DNA of 64,000 nucleotides. Origin: Niveispirillum sp. Lineage in GTDB: Bacteria; Pseudomonadota; Alphaproteobacteria; Azospirillales; Azospirillaceae. Where the stretch lies: NCBI RefSeq assembly GCF_017996735.1, contig NZ_JAGOGJ010000003.1, positions 1 through 64,000 of the forward strand, given 5' to 3'. Below the pieces are notes generated by a model. It worked only from the letters and a program-made list of their open reading frames with translations. It did not search any database and was not told the DNA's origin. The position numbers were made by a program, and so were the translations under genes. This document shows positions 8,362-17,933 of the stretch, in pieces (the first letter of the stretch is position 1; every line of letters begins with the position of its first letter).

Positions 8362-8397
8362 GAAAACCCCGTGGACCGGTCGCTGCCGGTCCACGGG
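8362..8397 (-). terminator. Terminator between htpG and the GGDEF-EAL gene
   Basis: A perfect 12-bp stem (8368-8379 with 8386-8397) with a 6-base loop. Read on the minus strand it is followed by GTTTTC, so it suits the GGDEF-EAL transcript; the same stem may also stop htpG transcripts from the other side. Confidence 0.8.
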
Positions 8398-8425
8398 TCT
8401 GGGCTCCATGGGTCGGGGCCTGGAT

Positions 8426-10429
8426 TCAGGCTGTGGCGGCGATTTCCATCAGGAACTCCCGCTCGAACCGCTCGGCGGGCATCGGTTTCGCCAGGAGGAA
8501 GCCCTGGGCCAGGGTGCAACCTTCGGCCCGCAGCCATTCAAGCTGACTGACGGTTTCCACTCCTTCGGCGATGGTGGTCAGCCCCAGGCGTTTGCCCAAC
8601 GCCACCACCGTCGCGGCAATGGCCGGATCACCGGGCAGGTCGTTCACGAAGCTGCGATCGATCTTCAGCATGGTGACAGGAAGCTGACGCAGGTAGGAGA
8701 GCGACGAATAGCCTGTGCCGAAATCATCGACGGCAACGCCGAACCCGAACCCGCGCAGCGCTTGCAGGACCGCCAGTTGCCGGGTCACGTCACGCATGAC
8801 CACCGTCTCGGTGATTTCCAGGACGAATTGCCGGGGAAGCAGCCCCGCTTCGGAGACAAGGCGGACAGCCCGTTCCGGGAAATCGGGCTCGGCCAATTGC
8901 CGGGCGGATACATTGACCGCCACGGTCACCGACCCGCGCAGATGGCGCCAGCGCGCGGCATCCCGGCTCGCCCGGCGCAGGACCCATTCGCCAAGCTCCA
9001 CGATCAGGCCGGTTTCCTCCGCCACGGGAATGAACTCTGCCGGGGATATCATGCGGTCGCCATGGGGCCAGCGCACCAGCGCCTCCACCCCCGCCAGACG
9101 GCCGGTGGCCAGATCGATCTTTGGCTGGTAGTAGAGCTGAAGCTGATCGCCGGCCAGAGCGTCGCGCAGACTCGCCTCCGTGCGCAGCATCACCAGCGCC
9201 CGTTCGGTCATGGCCTTGTCGAAAAATTTGAAGGCGCCGCCGCCCGTTGCCTTGGCTGCATACATGGCGACATCCGCATGGCGCATCAGCGTGACCGCAT
9301 CATCGCCGTCCTGCGGATGCATGGCGATGCCGATGCTGGCCCCCGCATGCACAACCTGCCCGGCCACCCCGAACGGCCGTGACAGCGCGGTGAGCAGCCG
9401 GGAGGCGGCCTGGGCCACTTCCTCCACCGTGCCCGTATTTTCCAGCAGCACCAGAAACTCGTCGCCCCCCAGACGGCCGATGACATTGCTCTGCCTCAGG
9501 ACACCGCGCAGGCGTCCGCCGATTTCCCGCAGCAGTTCGTCGCCGGCGCCATGGCCCAGACTGTCATTGACATGCTTGAAACGGTCCAGGTCCAGGAACA
9601 GCACGGCCAGATGCGTCGCCTCCCGCCCCGCCCGCTCCAGCGCCACATTCAACGTTTCCGTCATCAGGACGCGGTTGGGAAGATCGGTCAGCGGGTCCCG
9701 TGTTGCCAGCCGCCGCAGTTCCACCTGGGACCGGTGCAACTGGGCCAGCAGTTCGTTGATGCGGGAGGCCACATAGCCCAGTTCGTCGCTGCGATGGCCG
9801 CTGGGCACGCGGATCGGATTGGCCAGGGGTTCGGTCGGCCGCACCCTGATCAGGTCTCGTCCCAGGGCGATGAGGGGACGTGTCAGGAACAGGTGGAAAA
9901 TAACCGACAGCAACGCCCCCAGCAGCAGGTTGCGCAACAGGCCGCCGACCAGCGTGCTGATGATGTAGGTTCTCAGATCCTCGCCCAGCGCCACGGGATC
10001 GATATGCAGGATCAGGGTGCCGATCTCCTGACCCGCACCATCATTGCCGATGATGGAAAGCGGCCGGCTGACCCGCAGCAGATCCCCGAAGATCAGCCGC
10101 GACCAGGCGTCGGCGCCACCCACCCTTCCATCCGCGGCAAATTCCGTGCCCGTCAGGTCACGTATTTCGATCCGGTCGACGATGTCCAGCGCAAGGACCG
10201 GCGCGAAAAGATTGCGGGCCAGGCCATCGTCGAAATTCCAGAGCGCAGTGGCGGCCGATCCGGCGATCAGATTCATGATCTGGTCGATGCGCCGCGCGGC
10301 CTTTTCCCGCTCCCGCGCCACGGCGAAACCGCCTTCCGCCAGGGTGATCAACAGGCCGATGACCAGCGCACCGGTGATGGTCACCAACACCTGCCGCCAG
10401 GTCAGACTTCTGAGCGTGCCGCGCGCCAC
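8426..10429 (-). CDS. Membrane-bound GGDEF-EAL c-di-GMP enzyme
   Basis: 667 residues from a GTG at 10429. A transmembrane helix (about 13-33), a periplasmic sensor region, a second helix (about 160-185) and a HAMP-like segment precede GGDEF (about 232-395) and EAL (about 405-655). The cyclase motif RLGGDEF is intact, but no RxxD inhibitory site stands five residues before it. The EAL motifs are complete: VEALVRW, VNVSARQL, EITETV, DDFGTGYSSL, KIDRSF, AEGVET. Both synthesis and breakdown of c-di-GMP are therefore possible; which dominates cannot be read from sequence. Monocistronic. Confidence 0.93.
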   Translation of the reverse strand: MARGTLRSLTWRQVLVTITGALVIGLLITLAEGGFAVAREREKAARRIDQIMNLIAGSAATALWNFDDGLARNLFAPVLALDIVDRIEIRDLTGTEFAADGRVGGADAWSRLIFGDLLRVSRPLSIIGNDGAGQEIGTLILHIDPVALGEDLRTYIISTLVGGLLRNLLLGALLSVIFHLFLTRPLIALGRDLIRVRPTEPLANPIRVPSGHRSDELGYVASRINELLAQLHRSQVELRRLATRDPLTDLPNRVLMTETLNVALERAGREATHLAVLFLDLDRFKHVNDSLGHGAGDELLREIGGRLRGVLRQSNVIGRLGGDEFLVLLENTGTVEEVAQAASRLLTALSRPFGVAGQVVHAGASIGIAMHPQDGDDAVTLMRHADVAMYAAKATGGGAFKFFDKAMTERALVMLRTEASLRDALAGDQLQLYYQPKIDLATGRLAGVEALVRWPHGDRMISPAEFIPVAEETGLIVELGEWVLRRASRDAARWRHLRGSVTVAVNVSARQLAEPDFPERAVRLVSEAGLLPRQFVLEITETVVMRDVTRQLAVLQALRGFGFGVAVDDFGTGYSSLSYLRQLPVTMLKIDRSFVNDLPGDPAIAATVVALGKRLGLTTIAEGVETVSQLEWLRAEGCTLAQGFLLAKPMPAERFEREFLMEIAATA

Positions 10430-10563
10430 GTATCACCCGCATCGTCACAGGGGGCCGGTGCATCGTATGCCGATGATGCCGGGCCGCCGACTATGGCATT
10501 GCAACCATGACCGGCTGATGACGGTCCGGCGCATGCGGGTGACAGTATGGTGTCAGGCGCGCT

Positions 10564-11022
10564 TCAATTCTCCGTCGGCAGCCAGGGAATGCTGGCCACG
10601 GGCACGCCCTCCTCGCGCAGGGCTTCGGCCTGCTCCACCGAGGTTTCGCCATAGATGGCGCGGCCTTCCGCCTCGCCATAATGGATTTTGCGGGCTTCGT
10701 CGGCGAAGCGCTCACCCACATAATCAGCATTCTTTTCCACATGGCTGCGCAGTTCGCGCAGGTGGCGCAGGATTTCCGCCTGGGCTGCCTTTTCCGTGTC
10801 GGACGCGGGGGGCGGTGGGGACGGCGGGGCCGCCACATCCTTTTCCCGGACACGGGCCCCCTTGGTGATGGCAGGCGCCATGGGCGCCTTGTCGACATGG
10901 ACATCGCCGCACAGGGGGCAGGTGATGGCGCGCGCGGCGGCTTGCGCCTCATAGGCGGCGCCGTTGCGGAACCAGCCTTCGAACCGGTGGCCCTGGCTGC
11001 ATTTAAGGTCGAAGAGGATCAT
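10564..11022 (-). CDS. DUF1178 family protein
   Basis: 152 residues starting MILFDLKCSQGHRFEGWFRN, the family's signature opening, with an AGGAAC site upstream. Cys8 and the CPLC pair near residue 35 may form a zinc site. A Pro-rich linker and a helical charged segment follow, then the conserved end KIHYGEAEGRAIYGE to IPWLP. Function unknown. It is divergent from the DNA methyltransferase gene. Confidence 0.9.
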   Translation of the reverse strand: MILFDLKCSQGHRFEGWFRNGAAYEAQAAARAITCPLCGDVHVDKAPMAPAITKGARVREKDVAAPPSPPPPASDTEKAAQAEILRHLRELRSHVEKNADYVGERFADEARKIHYGEAEGRAIYGETSVEQAEALREEGVPVASIPWLPTEN

Positions 11023-11184
11023 GTGACGGATAAAGGTTCCTGTGATGACAGATAGATGGACTTTCGCGGCGCCGCGGGCAAGCCCCATGCGAATCCGGCA
11101 CGTCCCGACGGGATGGCGCTTGCGTCCGCCGGGACCCTGAACGATCATGGAACATCCTGAACCCGTGCCGCCCGTGACGCCATT

Positions 11185-12975
11185 TTGCCCCGCCGCCTGA
11201 ACCCGCCCGCCGCGACGAAGCCGGCCCCGACCGACGCCCCCGAACCGGGGGCGTTGCTGTTGGCCGCTGTCGCATCGCTGTCGGCCCAGCAGCGCCGGCA
11301 CGGGGCCGCGCTGGTGCAGCAGGTGGTGCGAAGCTGGTGGCAGGCGCTGGACACCGGGCTGGATCTGGCGCTGCCGCCCGCCGCGCTGCGTGGGCAGTCG
11401 GGACTGGAAACCGATGTGGCCGCCGTGGCGCGGGCCTATGGTGAAAGCTTGGCCCCCCTGCCCGTGGCACAGGTGGCCGACCGGATCGGCGCCCTGCGTG
11501 CCGGACTGATGCCGGGGGAGGAGCGGGCCCGCCACGGTGTCTATTACACGCCGCCGGCCCTGGCCGCCCGGCTGGTCGATCTGGCCGAACAGGGCCGGGT
11601 CGACTGGGCCACGGCCCGGGTGCTGGACCCCGCCGCCGGCTGCGGCGCCTTCCTGGTGCCCGTGGCGCTGCGCATGGCCAAGGCGCTGAAGGGCACGGAA
11701 CCGGCCCTGGCGCTGCGCTCCATCGCCAACCGCCTGCGCGGGCTGGAACTGGACCCCGTCGCCGCCTGGATATCGGGCGTGATGGTGGAAGCGGCCCTGC
11801 TGCCCCTGGTCCGCGCCGGGGGGCAGCGCCTGTCCCCCTGCCGAGCCGGCGATGCGCTGTCGGCCCCTGTGGCGTCGGACTATGATCTGGTGATCGGCAA
11901 CCCGCCCTATGGCCGCCTGACCCTGGCGCCCGAAATACGGGCGCGGTTCGCGCGCAGCCTCTATGGCCATGCCAATCTTTATGCGCTGTTCATGGATCTG
12001 GCCGTGCGCTGGGCCGTGCCGGGCGGGCTGGTGGCGTTTCTCACCCCGTCCTCCTTCCTGGCCGGTGATTATTTCAAGCATCTGCGCCGCACCCTGTCGG
12101 ACCTGGCCCCGCCGCTGACCCTGGATTTTGTCGATGAACGCAAGGGCGTGTTCGACAATGTGCTGCAGGAAACCGTGCTGGCCACCTATCGCCGCACCGG
12201 CCCGCGCAAGAAGCGGCCGGAACGGGCCCTGGTCAACATGATCCGCGCGGCCGGGGAGGGGGCGGGCCTGACCATCCTGGGTTCCGGTTATTTCACCCTG
12301 CCCGACGAACCCACGGCCCCCTGGATCCTGCCCCGCCATGCCAGCGAGACGGGGCTGGCCGCCCGGCTGCGGACCCTGGACAGCCGTCTGGCCGACTGGG
12401 GCTATCGCGTCGCCACCGGCCCCCTGGTCTGGAACCGCTACAAGCCGCAGATCGCGGACAAGGCGGGACGGGGGGCCGTGCCCCTGGTCTGGGCCGAAAG
12501 CGTGACGCCCGATGGCCGCTTCGCCTATCGGTGCGAGAAGACCAACCACAAGCCCTGGTTCCACCCGGCCGCGAAGGGCGATGAATGGCTGCTGACGCGC
12601 CGGCCCTGTGTGCTACTGCAGCGGACGACGGCCAAGGAACAGGCGCGCCGCCTGATCGCCGCCGAAATGCCCCTGTCGTTCCTGGCCCGGCATCCGCGCG
12701 GCGTGACGGTGGAAAACCATCTGAACATGCTGCTGCCGCTGGATGACGGCCCGCCGCCGGTGCCGCCCGCCGTGCTGGCCGCCTTCCTGAACAGCCGGGC
12801 CGCCGACCGCGCCTTTCGCTGCATTTCCGGCTCTGTCGCCGTATCGGCCTATGAGCTGGAGGCCATGCCCCTGCCCAACCCGGCGGCGCTGAAGGAACTG
12901 ACGGCGCTGGTGGTGGCGGGCGCCGCGCGCGACCGGCTGGATCAGGCGGCTGACCGGCTGTACGGGATCGCCTGA
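11185..12975 (+). CDS. Type II adenine-N6 DNA methyltransferase
   Basis: 596 residues if it begins at the TTG at 11185; no ATG occurs in frame before about residue 109 and no clear ribosome site marks the start. The SAM-binding motif I is LDPAAGCGAFL (about 147-157) and the catalytic motif IV is GNPPY (238-242), the order of gamma-class N6-adenine enzymes such as M.TaqI. A C-terminal target-recognition region follows. Its stop overlaps the start of the restriction enzyme gene (TGATG), so it is the cognate protective methylase. Alternative: orphan methylase, unlikely given the pairing. Confidence 0.88.
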   Translation: MPRRLNPPAATKPAPTDAPEPGALLLAAVASLSAQQRRHGAALVQQVVRSWWQALDTGLDLALPPAALRGQSGLETDVAAVARAYGESLAPLPVAQVADRIGALRAGLMPGEERARHGVYYTPPALAARLVDLAEQGRVDWATARVLDPAAGCGAFLVPVALRMAKALKGTEPALALRSIANRLRGLELDPVAAWISGVMVEAALLPLVRAGGQRLSPCRAGDALSAPVASDYDLVIGNPPYGRLTLAPEIRARFARSLYGHANLYALFMDLAVRWAVPGGLVAFLTPSSFLAGDYFKHLRRTLSDLAPPLTLDFVDERKGVFDNVLQETVLATYRRTGPRKKRPERALVNMIRAAGEGAGLTILGSGYFTLPDEPTAPWILPRHASETGLAARLRTLDSRLADWGYRVATGPLVWNRYKPQIADKAGRGAVPLVWAESVTPDGRFAYRCEKTNHKPWFHPAAKGDEWLLTRRPCVLLQRTTAKEQARRLIAAEMPLSFLARHPRGVTVENHLNMLLPLDDGPPPVPPAVLAAFLNSRAADRAFRCISGSVAVSAYELEAMPLPNPAALKELTALVVAGAARDRLDQAADRLYGIA

Positions 12976-14039
12976 TGCCCGTCCTTCCCCCGCTGCTGGA
13001 CCGGGCGGAGGTGGCCCGCCGCCTGCGCCTGATCTTTCCCGAAGGCACACCGGAGCGGGACAAATGCGTGCGCGACGCCGCCGCCGCGACCGTGGCCGCC
13101 TTTCTTTACATCGGGGCGGTGGAGGGGGCGGATATCTGGCTGAACCCGGTGCATGTGGTGCGGCTGGGCGATACACGCATGCTGTTCAGCGCGGATGAGG
13201 CCGCGCGTGCCGACTATGCCAAGGCGCCGCGCGCCACCGGCGAACGCTGGTATCAGGATAACAGCCGCGAGCAGGTGCGCGACGAGGTGATCCGCCAGGG
13301 ATTGATCCCCAACGGCGCCGTTATCGAGCGCACGGGCGTGCCCACCACATCGTCGAAGCCGCGCTATGCCCTGGCCGCCCCCTTCGCCGCCCTGTTCGAT
13401 CCGGCCTTGCAGGGCGCGGCCCTGTTGACGGCGGCGAAGACCTGGGCCGATGTGACGCTGAACCCCATGGCGCTGGCCCGCATCGTCAGCTTGCGCGGGT
13501 CCACCGACCGTGACGGGGCCGATATCCTGGTTCGTTTTCCCAATGGGGAGACGCGGCTGCTGGCGCCCGGTCCCAGCAGCCGCATAGCCCAGGCCGTGGT
13601 CGAACTGTTCGCGCCGCGCTTCCTGACCGATCCCGTGGTCCTGTGGCTGTCGGAAAGCGCGGCCAAGGTGGCGGCCCGGGATGAGGGCTGGATCAAGCGC
13701 CTGCGCCTGCGCATCACGCCCGACCGCACCCTGCCCGACATCATCCTGCTGGACCGGGGACGCAGCGCCGCCGATTTGAAGCTGGTCTTCGTGGAGGTGG
13801 TGGCGACCGATGGCCCCGTGACCGAACAGCGGGCCAGGGCCTTTCTGGACATCGCGGCCGAGGGCGGGTTCGACGCCAGCCGCGTGGCCTGTGTCACCGC
13901 CTTCCTGGACCGCGACCGGGCCGAGGTGAAAAAGGCCCTGCCATCGCTGGCCTGGGGCGGCCATGTCTGGTTCGCGTCGGAGCCGGACCGGCTGATCCGC
14001 CTGCTGCCCGAACCGGGGCCGTTGCAGGGAATGGGGTGA
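12975..14039 (+). CDS. BsuBI/PstI-family type II restriction endonuclease
   Basis: 354 residues. The C-terminal half matches the BsuBI_PstI_RE family: LPDIILLDRG (253-262) followed by LVFVEVVATDGPV with Glu274, the metal-binding centre of this PD-(D/E)XK-like fold, then an FLDRD region. BsuBI and PstI cut CTGCAG; the target here is not known. CTGCAG occurs in the window (for example 5469, 7437, 8082 and 12163 inside the methylase gene). The ATG overlaps the methylase stop by one base, and the stop directly abuts the converging aroA stop. No controller (C) protein gene is seen. Confidence 0.87.
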   Translation: MPVLPPLLDRAEVARRLRLIFPEGTPERDKCVRDAAAATVAAFLYIGAVEGADIWLNPVHVVRLGDTRMLFSADEAARADYAKAPRATGERWYQDNSREQVRDEVIRQGLIPNGAVIERTGVPTTSSKPRYALAAPFAALFDPALQGAALLTAAKTWADVTLNPMALARIVSLRGSTDRDGADILVRFPNGETRLLAPGPSSRIAQAVVELFAPRFLTDPVVLWLSESAAKVAARDEGWIKRLRLRITPDRTLPDIILLDRGRSAADLKLVFVEVVATDGPVTEQRARAFLDIAAEGGFDASRVACVTAFLDRDRAEVKKALPSLAWGGHVWFASEPDRLIRLLPEPGPLQGMG

Positions 14040-15311
14040 TCAGTCCCGCGCCACCAGTTCGACGCCCAGCGAGCGTAAGGCATCCCAGTAGCCGGGATAG
14101 GTCTTGGCCACACAGCCCGGATCCAGGATGGTGATACCGCCGATCTTCAGCCCCGCCAGCGCAAAGCACATGGCGATGCGGTGGTCGGCATAGGTGTGGA
14201 TATCGGTGGGCAGGGTCTGGCCCGCCAGCGACGGGTCGGCCGCCACGATCAGATCGTCACCTTCCTCCCACGCCAGACCGGGCCGGATCTTCGCCAGTTC
14301 GGTGGACAGCGCGCGGGTGCGGTCGCATTCCTTGACCCGCAGGTTGGAAATGCCCACGAAGCGGACGGGATGATTGTTGAACGCGGCCAGCACGGCCAGC
14401 GTCGGCACCGCGTCCTGCATCTGCGATCCGTCGATGACGGAAGGCATGTTCGGGAACTGCGCAATGACGGCCTGGGCACAGGCGTCGGGCTGTGTGAAGG
14501 CATCCGACGGCACACCCAGATCGATATGCCCGCCCGTCAGCACCTCCGCCGCCCAGAGATATGTGGCGGCCGAGGCATCGGGTTCGATCACATAGTCGGC
14601 GGCCCGGTAGCCGGTGGGCAGGACCCGCCAGGTGGCGGCATCCTTCTGCTCCACATCGGCCCCGAAGGCGCGCATGGCGGCGACCGTCAGGTCGATATAG
14701 CCCCGCGCGCCGATATCGCTGCCGGTCAGGGCGATATCGATGGGGCCGGTGGAACAGGCGGCGGCCATCAGGATGGCGCTGACATACTGGCTGGACAGGC
14801 CGGCATCAATCTCCGCACGGCCCCCCGCCAGGGCACCCTGGCCGCGCACCGTGACGGGGGGGCAGCCGGTCGGCGCCTCCAGATCCACGCCCAGCGCCGT
14901 CAGCGCCGTGACCAGCGGGCCGATGGGCCGCTTGCGCATATGCTCGTCCCCATCGACGACCACGGTGCCATCGACGGTCGCAACGGCGGCGGTCAGGAAC
15001 CGCGTGGCCGTGCCGGCATTGCCCAGGAACAGCGACCCGGCCGGTGCCGTCAGCTTGCCGCTGCTGGTCACGATGAAGCTGGTGGCGTCAGGTTCATCGA
15101 CCGTCACACCCATCTGACGCAGGGCGTTGGCCATGTGGCGCGTATCGTCGCTTTTCAGCGCACCGGTCAGGCGGCTGGTCCCGGCGGCCAGCGCGGCCAG
15201 CAGCAGGGCGCGGTTGGTAATGGATTTCGATCCCGGCGGGATGACCCGGCCCGTCAGGGCATGGGTCGGCGGGATGATCGTCAAAGCCGCCTTGCCCGTT
15301 GCCGTCACCAT
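14040..15311 (-). CDS. aroA: 3-phosphoshikimate 1-carboxyvinyltransferase (EPSP synthase), intact
   Basis: 423 residues from the ATG at 15311, with AAGGGG about 8 bases upstream. It joins shikimate-3-phosphate and PEP in the chorismate pathway (cytosol). Active-site motifs are complete: GSKSITNR (Lys29, Ser30, Arg34), LFLGNAGTATR, RKRPI, SSQY, VKECDR, YADHRIAM and AKTYPGYW. The wording LFLGNAGTA and DHRIAMCF resembles E. coli-type class I enzymes rather than the class II (CP4-like) enzymes common in alphaproteobacteria. It sits alone beside the restriction-modification pair rather than beside cmk/rpsA, consistent with acquisition and displacement of the gene at 1-619. Confidence 0.95.
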   Translation of the reverse strand: MVTATGKAALTIIPPTHALTGRVIPPGSKSITNRALLLAALAAGTSRLTGALKSDDTRHMANALRQMGVTVDEPDATSFIVTSSGKLTAPAGSLFLGNAGTATRFLTAAVATVDGTVVVDGDEHMRKRPIGPLVTALTALGVDLEAPTGCPPVTVRGQGALAGGRAEIDAGLSSQYVSAILMAAACSTGPIDIALTGSDIGARGYIDLTVAAMRAFGADVEQKDAATWRVLPTGYRAADYVIEPDASAATYLWAAEVLTGGHIDLGVPSDAFTQPDACAQAVIAQFPNMPSVIDGSQMQDAVPTLAVLAAFNNHPVRFVGISNLRVKECDRTRALSTELAKIRPGLAWEEGDDLIVAADPSLAGQTLPTDIHTYADHRIAMCFALAGLKIGGITILDPGCVAKTYPGYWDALRSLGVELVARD

Positions 15312-15419
15312 CACCCGCACCCCTTTGCTGTCGCCTGCAAAACAGGCCGCGACCCTAGCAAGCGGGCGGGCAGGCGGAAAACCCTTTTGCCATGCCGTTT
15401 GCAACAGGGGCGCGTTGCA

Positions 15420-16658
15420 TCAGAAGCCGGCGGCCGATGCGGGCGCGAATCCCTGCGGTGCCGGTTGCCGGGACAGGGTGACCCGCACCCCATCCTTCCA
15501 CAGGGCCAGATGGCGGGCCGCATCCGCCGCCGCCCCGATATCCGCCACGGGATCGCCCGGCACCAGCAGCAGGTCGGCCGCCGCCCCCTTCACCACCCGG
15601 CCCCGGTCGGGAAAGTCCAGCAGGTCGGCGGCGACAGAGGTGCCGGCCTTCAACGCCGCCAGCGGGTCCATGCCCAGCGCCACCATGTGCCGCAATTCCT
15701 GGGCATTTTCCCCATGGCGGTTGCCGGGGGTGCCGGCATCGGTGCCCATGGCCACGGTGCCGCCCGCCGCGATGAAGCGGCGGAAACTGTCGAAATGCAT
15801 GGAACCGAACCGTTCCGCCTTGGCCCGGACAAAGGCGGGCAGCCGGTCCTTCATCTCCAGCAGGGCCATCATGGCGGCCAGCGTCGGCACCAGCCGCACG
15901 CCCCTGTCGATCATGATGGCGATCTGGTCGTCGGTCAGTTCGAACCCGTGTTCGACCGAGTCGACCCCCGCCGCCACGGCCCGCGCGATGCCGCGCGCCC
16001 CCTGGGCATGGGCCGTGATCTTCAGCCCGAAATCATGGGCCATGCCGACGGCGGCAGCCAGTTCCGCCTCGGCCGGGTGCGGGGCCAACGGGTCCACCCC
16101 ACCCGTCAGCACCCCGCCCGTGGCGATCAGCTTGATGCAGTCGGCCCCGTGTTTGACATTGGTGCGCACGCCGCGCAGCCAGTCGCTGGGCCCGTCACAT
16201 TCGATGCCGATCCAGGCCCCGTGCCCGCCCGTGATGGTCAGGGCCTTGCCGGCACAGCGCATGGACGGCCCCACATGGCGGCCATTGCGGATGGCGTCGC
16301 GCACGGAGATTTCCAGCCATTCGACGCCACCCAGGTCGCGCATCGATGTGATGCCGCCGGCCAGCGTCGCCTGGGCATTTTCCAGCAGGCGCAGGGTCAG
16401 GTCGCCCATCGGGCGCTGGCGCAGGGTGGTGACGACATCGCCCGTCGCCTCCAGCGCCAGATGCACATGGGCGTCGACCAGACCCGGCATCAGGGTGCCG
16501 CCGGTCGTGTCGTGGCGCGGCCCGGCATAGCCCGTGAAATCCCCCACCGGCGCCACGGCGGCGACACGCCCGTCGCTGACCAGCACACCCAGACCGGCCT
16601 GCGGGGCCGACAGCCCGTCAAAGACCAGGCCGCCGGACAGAAGCAATTGATCGGACAT
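15420..16658 (-). CDS. Amidohydrolase family metal-dependent hydrolase
   Basis: 412 residues from the ATG at 16658, with GAAGG upstream. TIM-barrel amidohydrolase motifs: DAHVHL (metal-binding HxH), KLIATGGV with the bridging Lys, ITAHAQG, VEHGF and GTDAGTPGN with the catalytic Asp. The closest general type is the imidazolonepropionase-like/prolidase-like group, cytosolic, acting on cyclic amides or dipeptides; the true substrate is not deducible. A terminator separates it from hppD, so it is a separate unit downstream. Confidence 0.87.
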   Translation of the reverse strand: MSDQLLLSGGLVFDGLSAPQAGLGVLVSDGRVAAVAPVGDFTGYAGPRHDTTGGTLMPGLVDAHVHLALEATGDVVTTLRQRPMGDLTLRLLENAQATLAGGITSMRDLGGVEWLEISVRDAIRNGRHVGPSMRCAGKALTITGGHGAWIGIECDGPSDWLRGVRTNVKHGADCIKLIATGGVLTGGVDPLAPHPAEAELAAAVGMAHDFGLKITAHAQGARGIARAVAAGVDSVEHGFELTDDQIAIMIDRGVRLVPTLAAMMALLEMKDRLPAFVRAKAERFGSMHFDSFRRFIAAGGTVAMGTDAGTPGNRHGENAQELRHMVALGMDPLAALKAGTSVAADLLDFPDRGRVVKGAAADLLLVPGDPVADIGAAADAARHLALWKDGVRVTLSRQPAPQGFAPASAAGF

Positions 16659-16711
16659 GGGGGAACCTTCACCGCCGATGGGAACCGGCCTCCATTCTAA
16701 CCCGGATCGTG

Positions 16712-16755
16712 TCCAAAATGAAAAGAGGGTGGATCGGCCGCACCGATCCACCCTC
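16712..16755 (-). terminator. Terminator of hppD
   Basis: A perfect 13-bp stem (16743-16755 with 16725-16737) and 5-base loop; on the minus strand it is followed by TTTTCATTTTGG. It lies 18 bases past the hppD stop and before the amidohydrolase start. Confidence 0.9.
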
Positions 16756-16772
16756 CTGCCGGCCACAGATGA

Positions 16773-17888
16773 TCAATCGGCCGACAGCACGCCGCGTTCC
16801 ACCTGATCGCGTTCGATGCTTTCGAACAGGGCGCGGAAATTGCCCTCGCCGAAGCCGTCATCGCCCTTGCGCTGGATGATCTCAAAGAAGATCGGGCCGA
16901 TCACCGTGCTGGTGAAGATCTGCAACAGCAGACCGCCACCGGGCGCGCCGTCCAGCAGGATGCCGCGCTTGCGCAGCTCTTCCGTCGGCTGGCCATGGCC
17001 GGGCAGGCGTTCTTCCAGCATGTCGTAATAGGTGGCGGGCGGCGGGGTCATGAAGACCACGCCATTTTCCTTCAGCGCATCGAAGGTCTTGACGATGTCA
17101 TTGGTCGACAGGGCGATGTGCTGGATGCCTTCGCCCTTGTATTCGCGCAGATATTCCTCGATCTGGTCGACGCGGCCCTCGACGCCGGCACTCTCGTTGA
17201 TCGGGATGCGGATCTTGCCGCAGGGCGCGGTCAGCGCCCGGCTCTTCAGGCCCGTCAGCTTGCCTTCGATGTCGAAATAGCGGATCTGCCGGAAATTGAA
17301 GAGCTTGGAATAGAAATCGTACCAGACATCCATGCGGCCGCGATGGACATTATGGGTCAGGTGATCGACCTCCACCAGACCACAGCCGGCGGGGTTCTGC
17401 TCGGCCCCCTCCACCGGCACGAAGTCGATGTCATAGATGGAGGCGGGGGACTTGTAGCGGTCCACCAGATAGATCAGGCTGCCGCCGATGCCTTCGATGG
17501 CGGGGATGTTCAGTTCCATCGGGCCGACGGTGCCCTTCACATCCTTGGCACCCAGTTCCAGGGCGCGGGCGTAGGCAAAGGCGGCATCCTTGACACGGAA
17601 GGCCATGGCGCAGGCGCTGGGCCCATGGTCGCGGGCGAATTGCTGCGCCATGCTGTCCGGCTCGCCATTGACGATGAAATTGATATGGCCCTGGCGATAG
17701 AGCGAGACATTCTTCGACCGGTGGCGGGCCACCCTGGTGAAGCCCAGGGTGGTGAACAGCGTATCCAGCGCCGCCGTGTCGGCCGCCGTATATTCCACGA
17801 ATTCGAAACCGTCGGTGCCCATGGGATTGTCCCACAGGTTGCCCACGATCTGACCATTCTCAACGCGCGCCGTGCCGCCGTCCGCCAT
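16773..17888 (-). CDS. hppD: 4-hydroxyphenylpyruvate dioxygenase
   Basis: 371 residues. Of two adjacent ATGs the second (17888) is better spaced from AGGAG. The Fe(II) ligands lie in [15 protein letters not shown] and FFEIIQR. The enzyme converts 4-hydroxyphenylpyruvate to homogentisate in tyrosine breakdown. It is transcribed away from an Lrp/AsnC gene, with phhA just beyond; together they take phenylalanine to tyrosine and, after transamination, to homogentisate. The rest of the homogentisate pathway is not in the window. Confidence 0.96.
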   Translation of the reverse strand: MADGGTARVENGQIVGNLWDNPMGTDGFEFVEYTAADTAALDTLFTTLGFTRVARHRSKNVSLYRQGHINFIVNGEPDSMAQQFARDHGPSACAMAFRVKDAAFAYARALELGAKDVKGTVGPMELNIPAIEGIGGSLIYLVDRYKSPASIYDIDFVPVEGAEQNPAGCGLVEVDHLTHNVHRGRMDVWYDFYSKLFNFRQIRYFDIEGKLTGLKSRALTAPCGKIRIPINESAGVEGRVDQIEEYLREYKGEGIQHIALSTNDIVKTFDALKENGVVFMTPPPATYYDMLEERLPGHGQPTEELRKRGILLDGAPGGGLLLQIFTSTVIGPIFFEIIQRKGDDGFGEGNFRALFESIERDQVERGVLSAD

Positions 17889-17933
17889 CATGCTCTCCTG
17901 TGAAAACCGGTATTTGGGGGAATTGTTGGCATG

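Noticed and set aside
11147-11200. Short ATG frame before the methylase
   Set aside because: Only 17 codons, ends inside the methylase start, no ribosome site.
14181-16700. 839-codon plus-strand ORF opposite aroA and the amidohydrolase
   Set aside because: Gly/Arg/Gln/His-rich shadow frame spanning two clear minus-strand genes; no domains.
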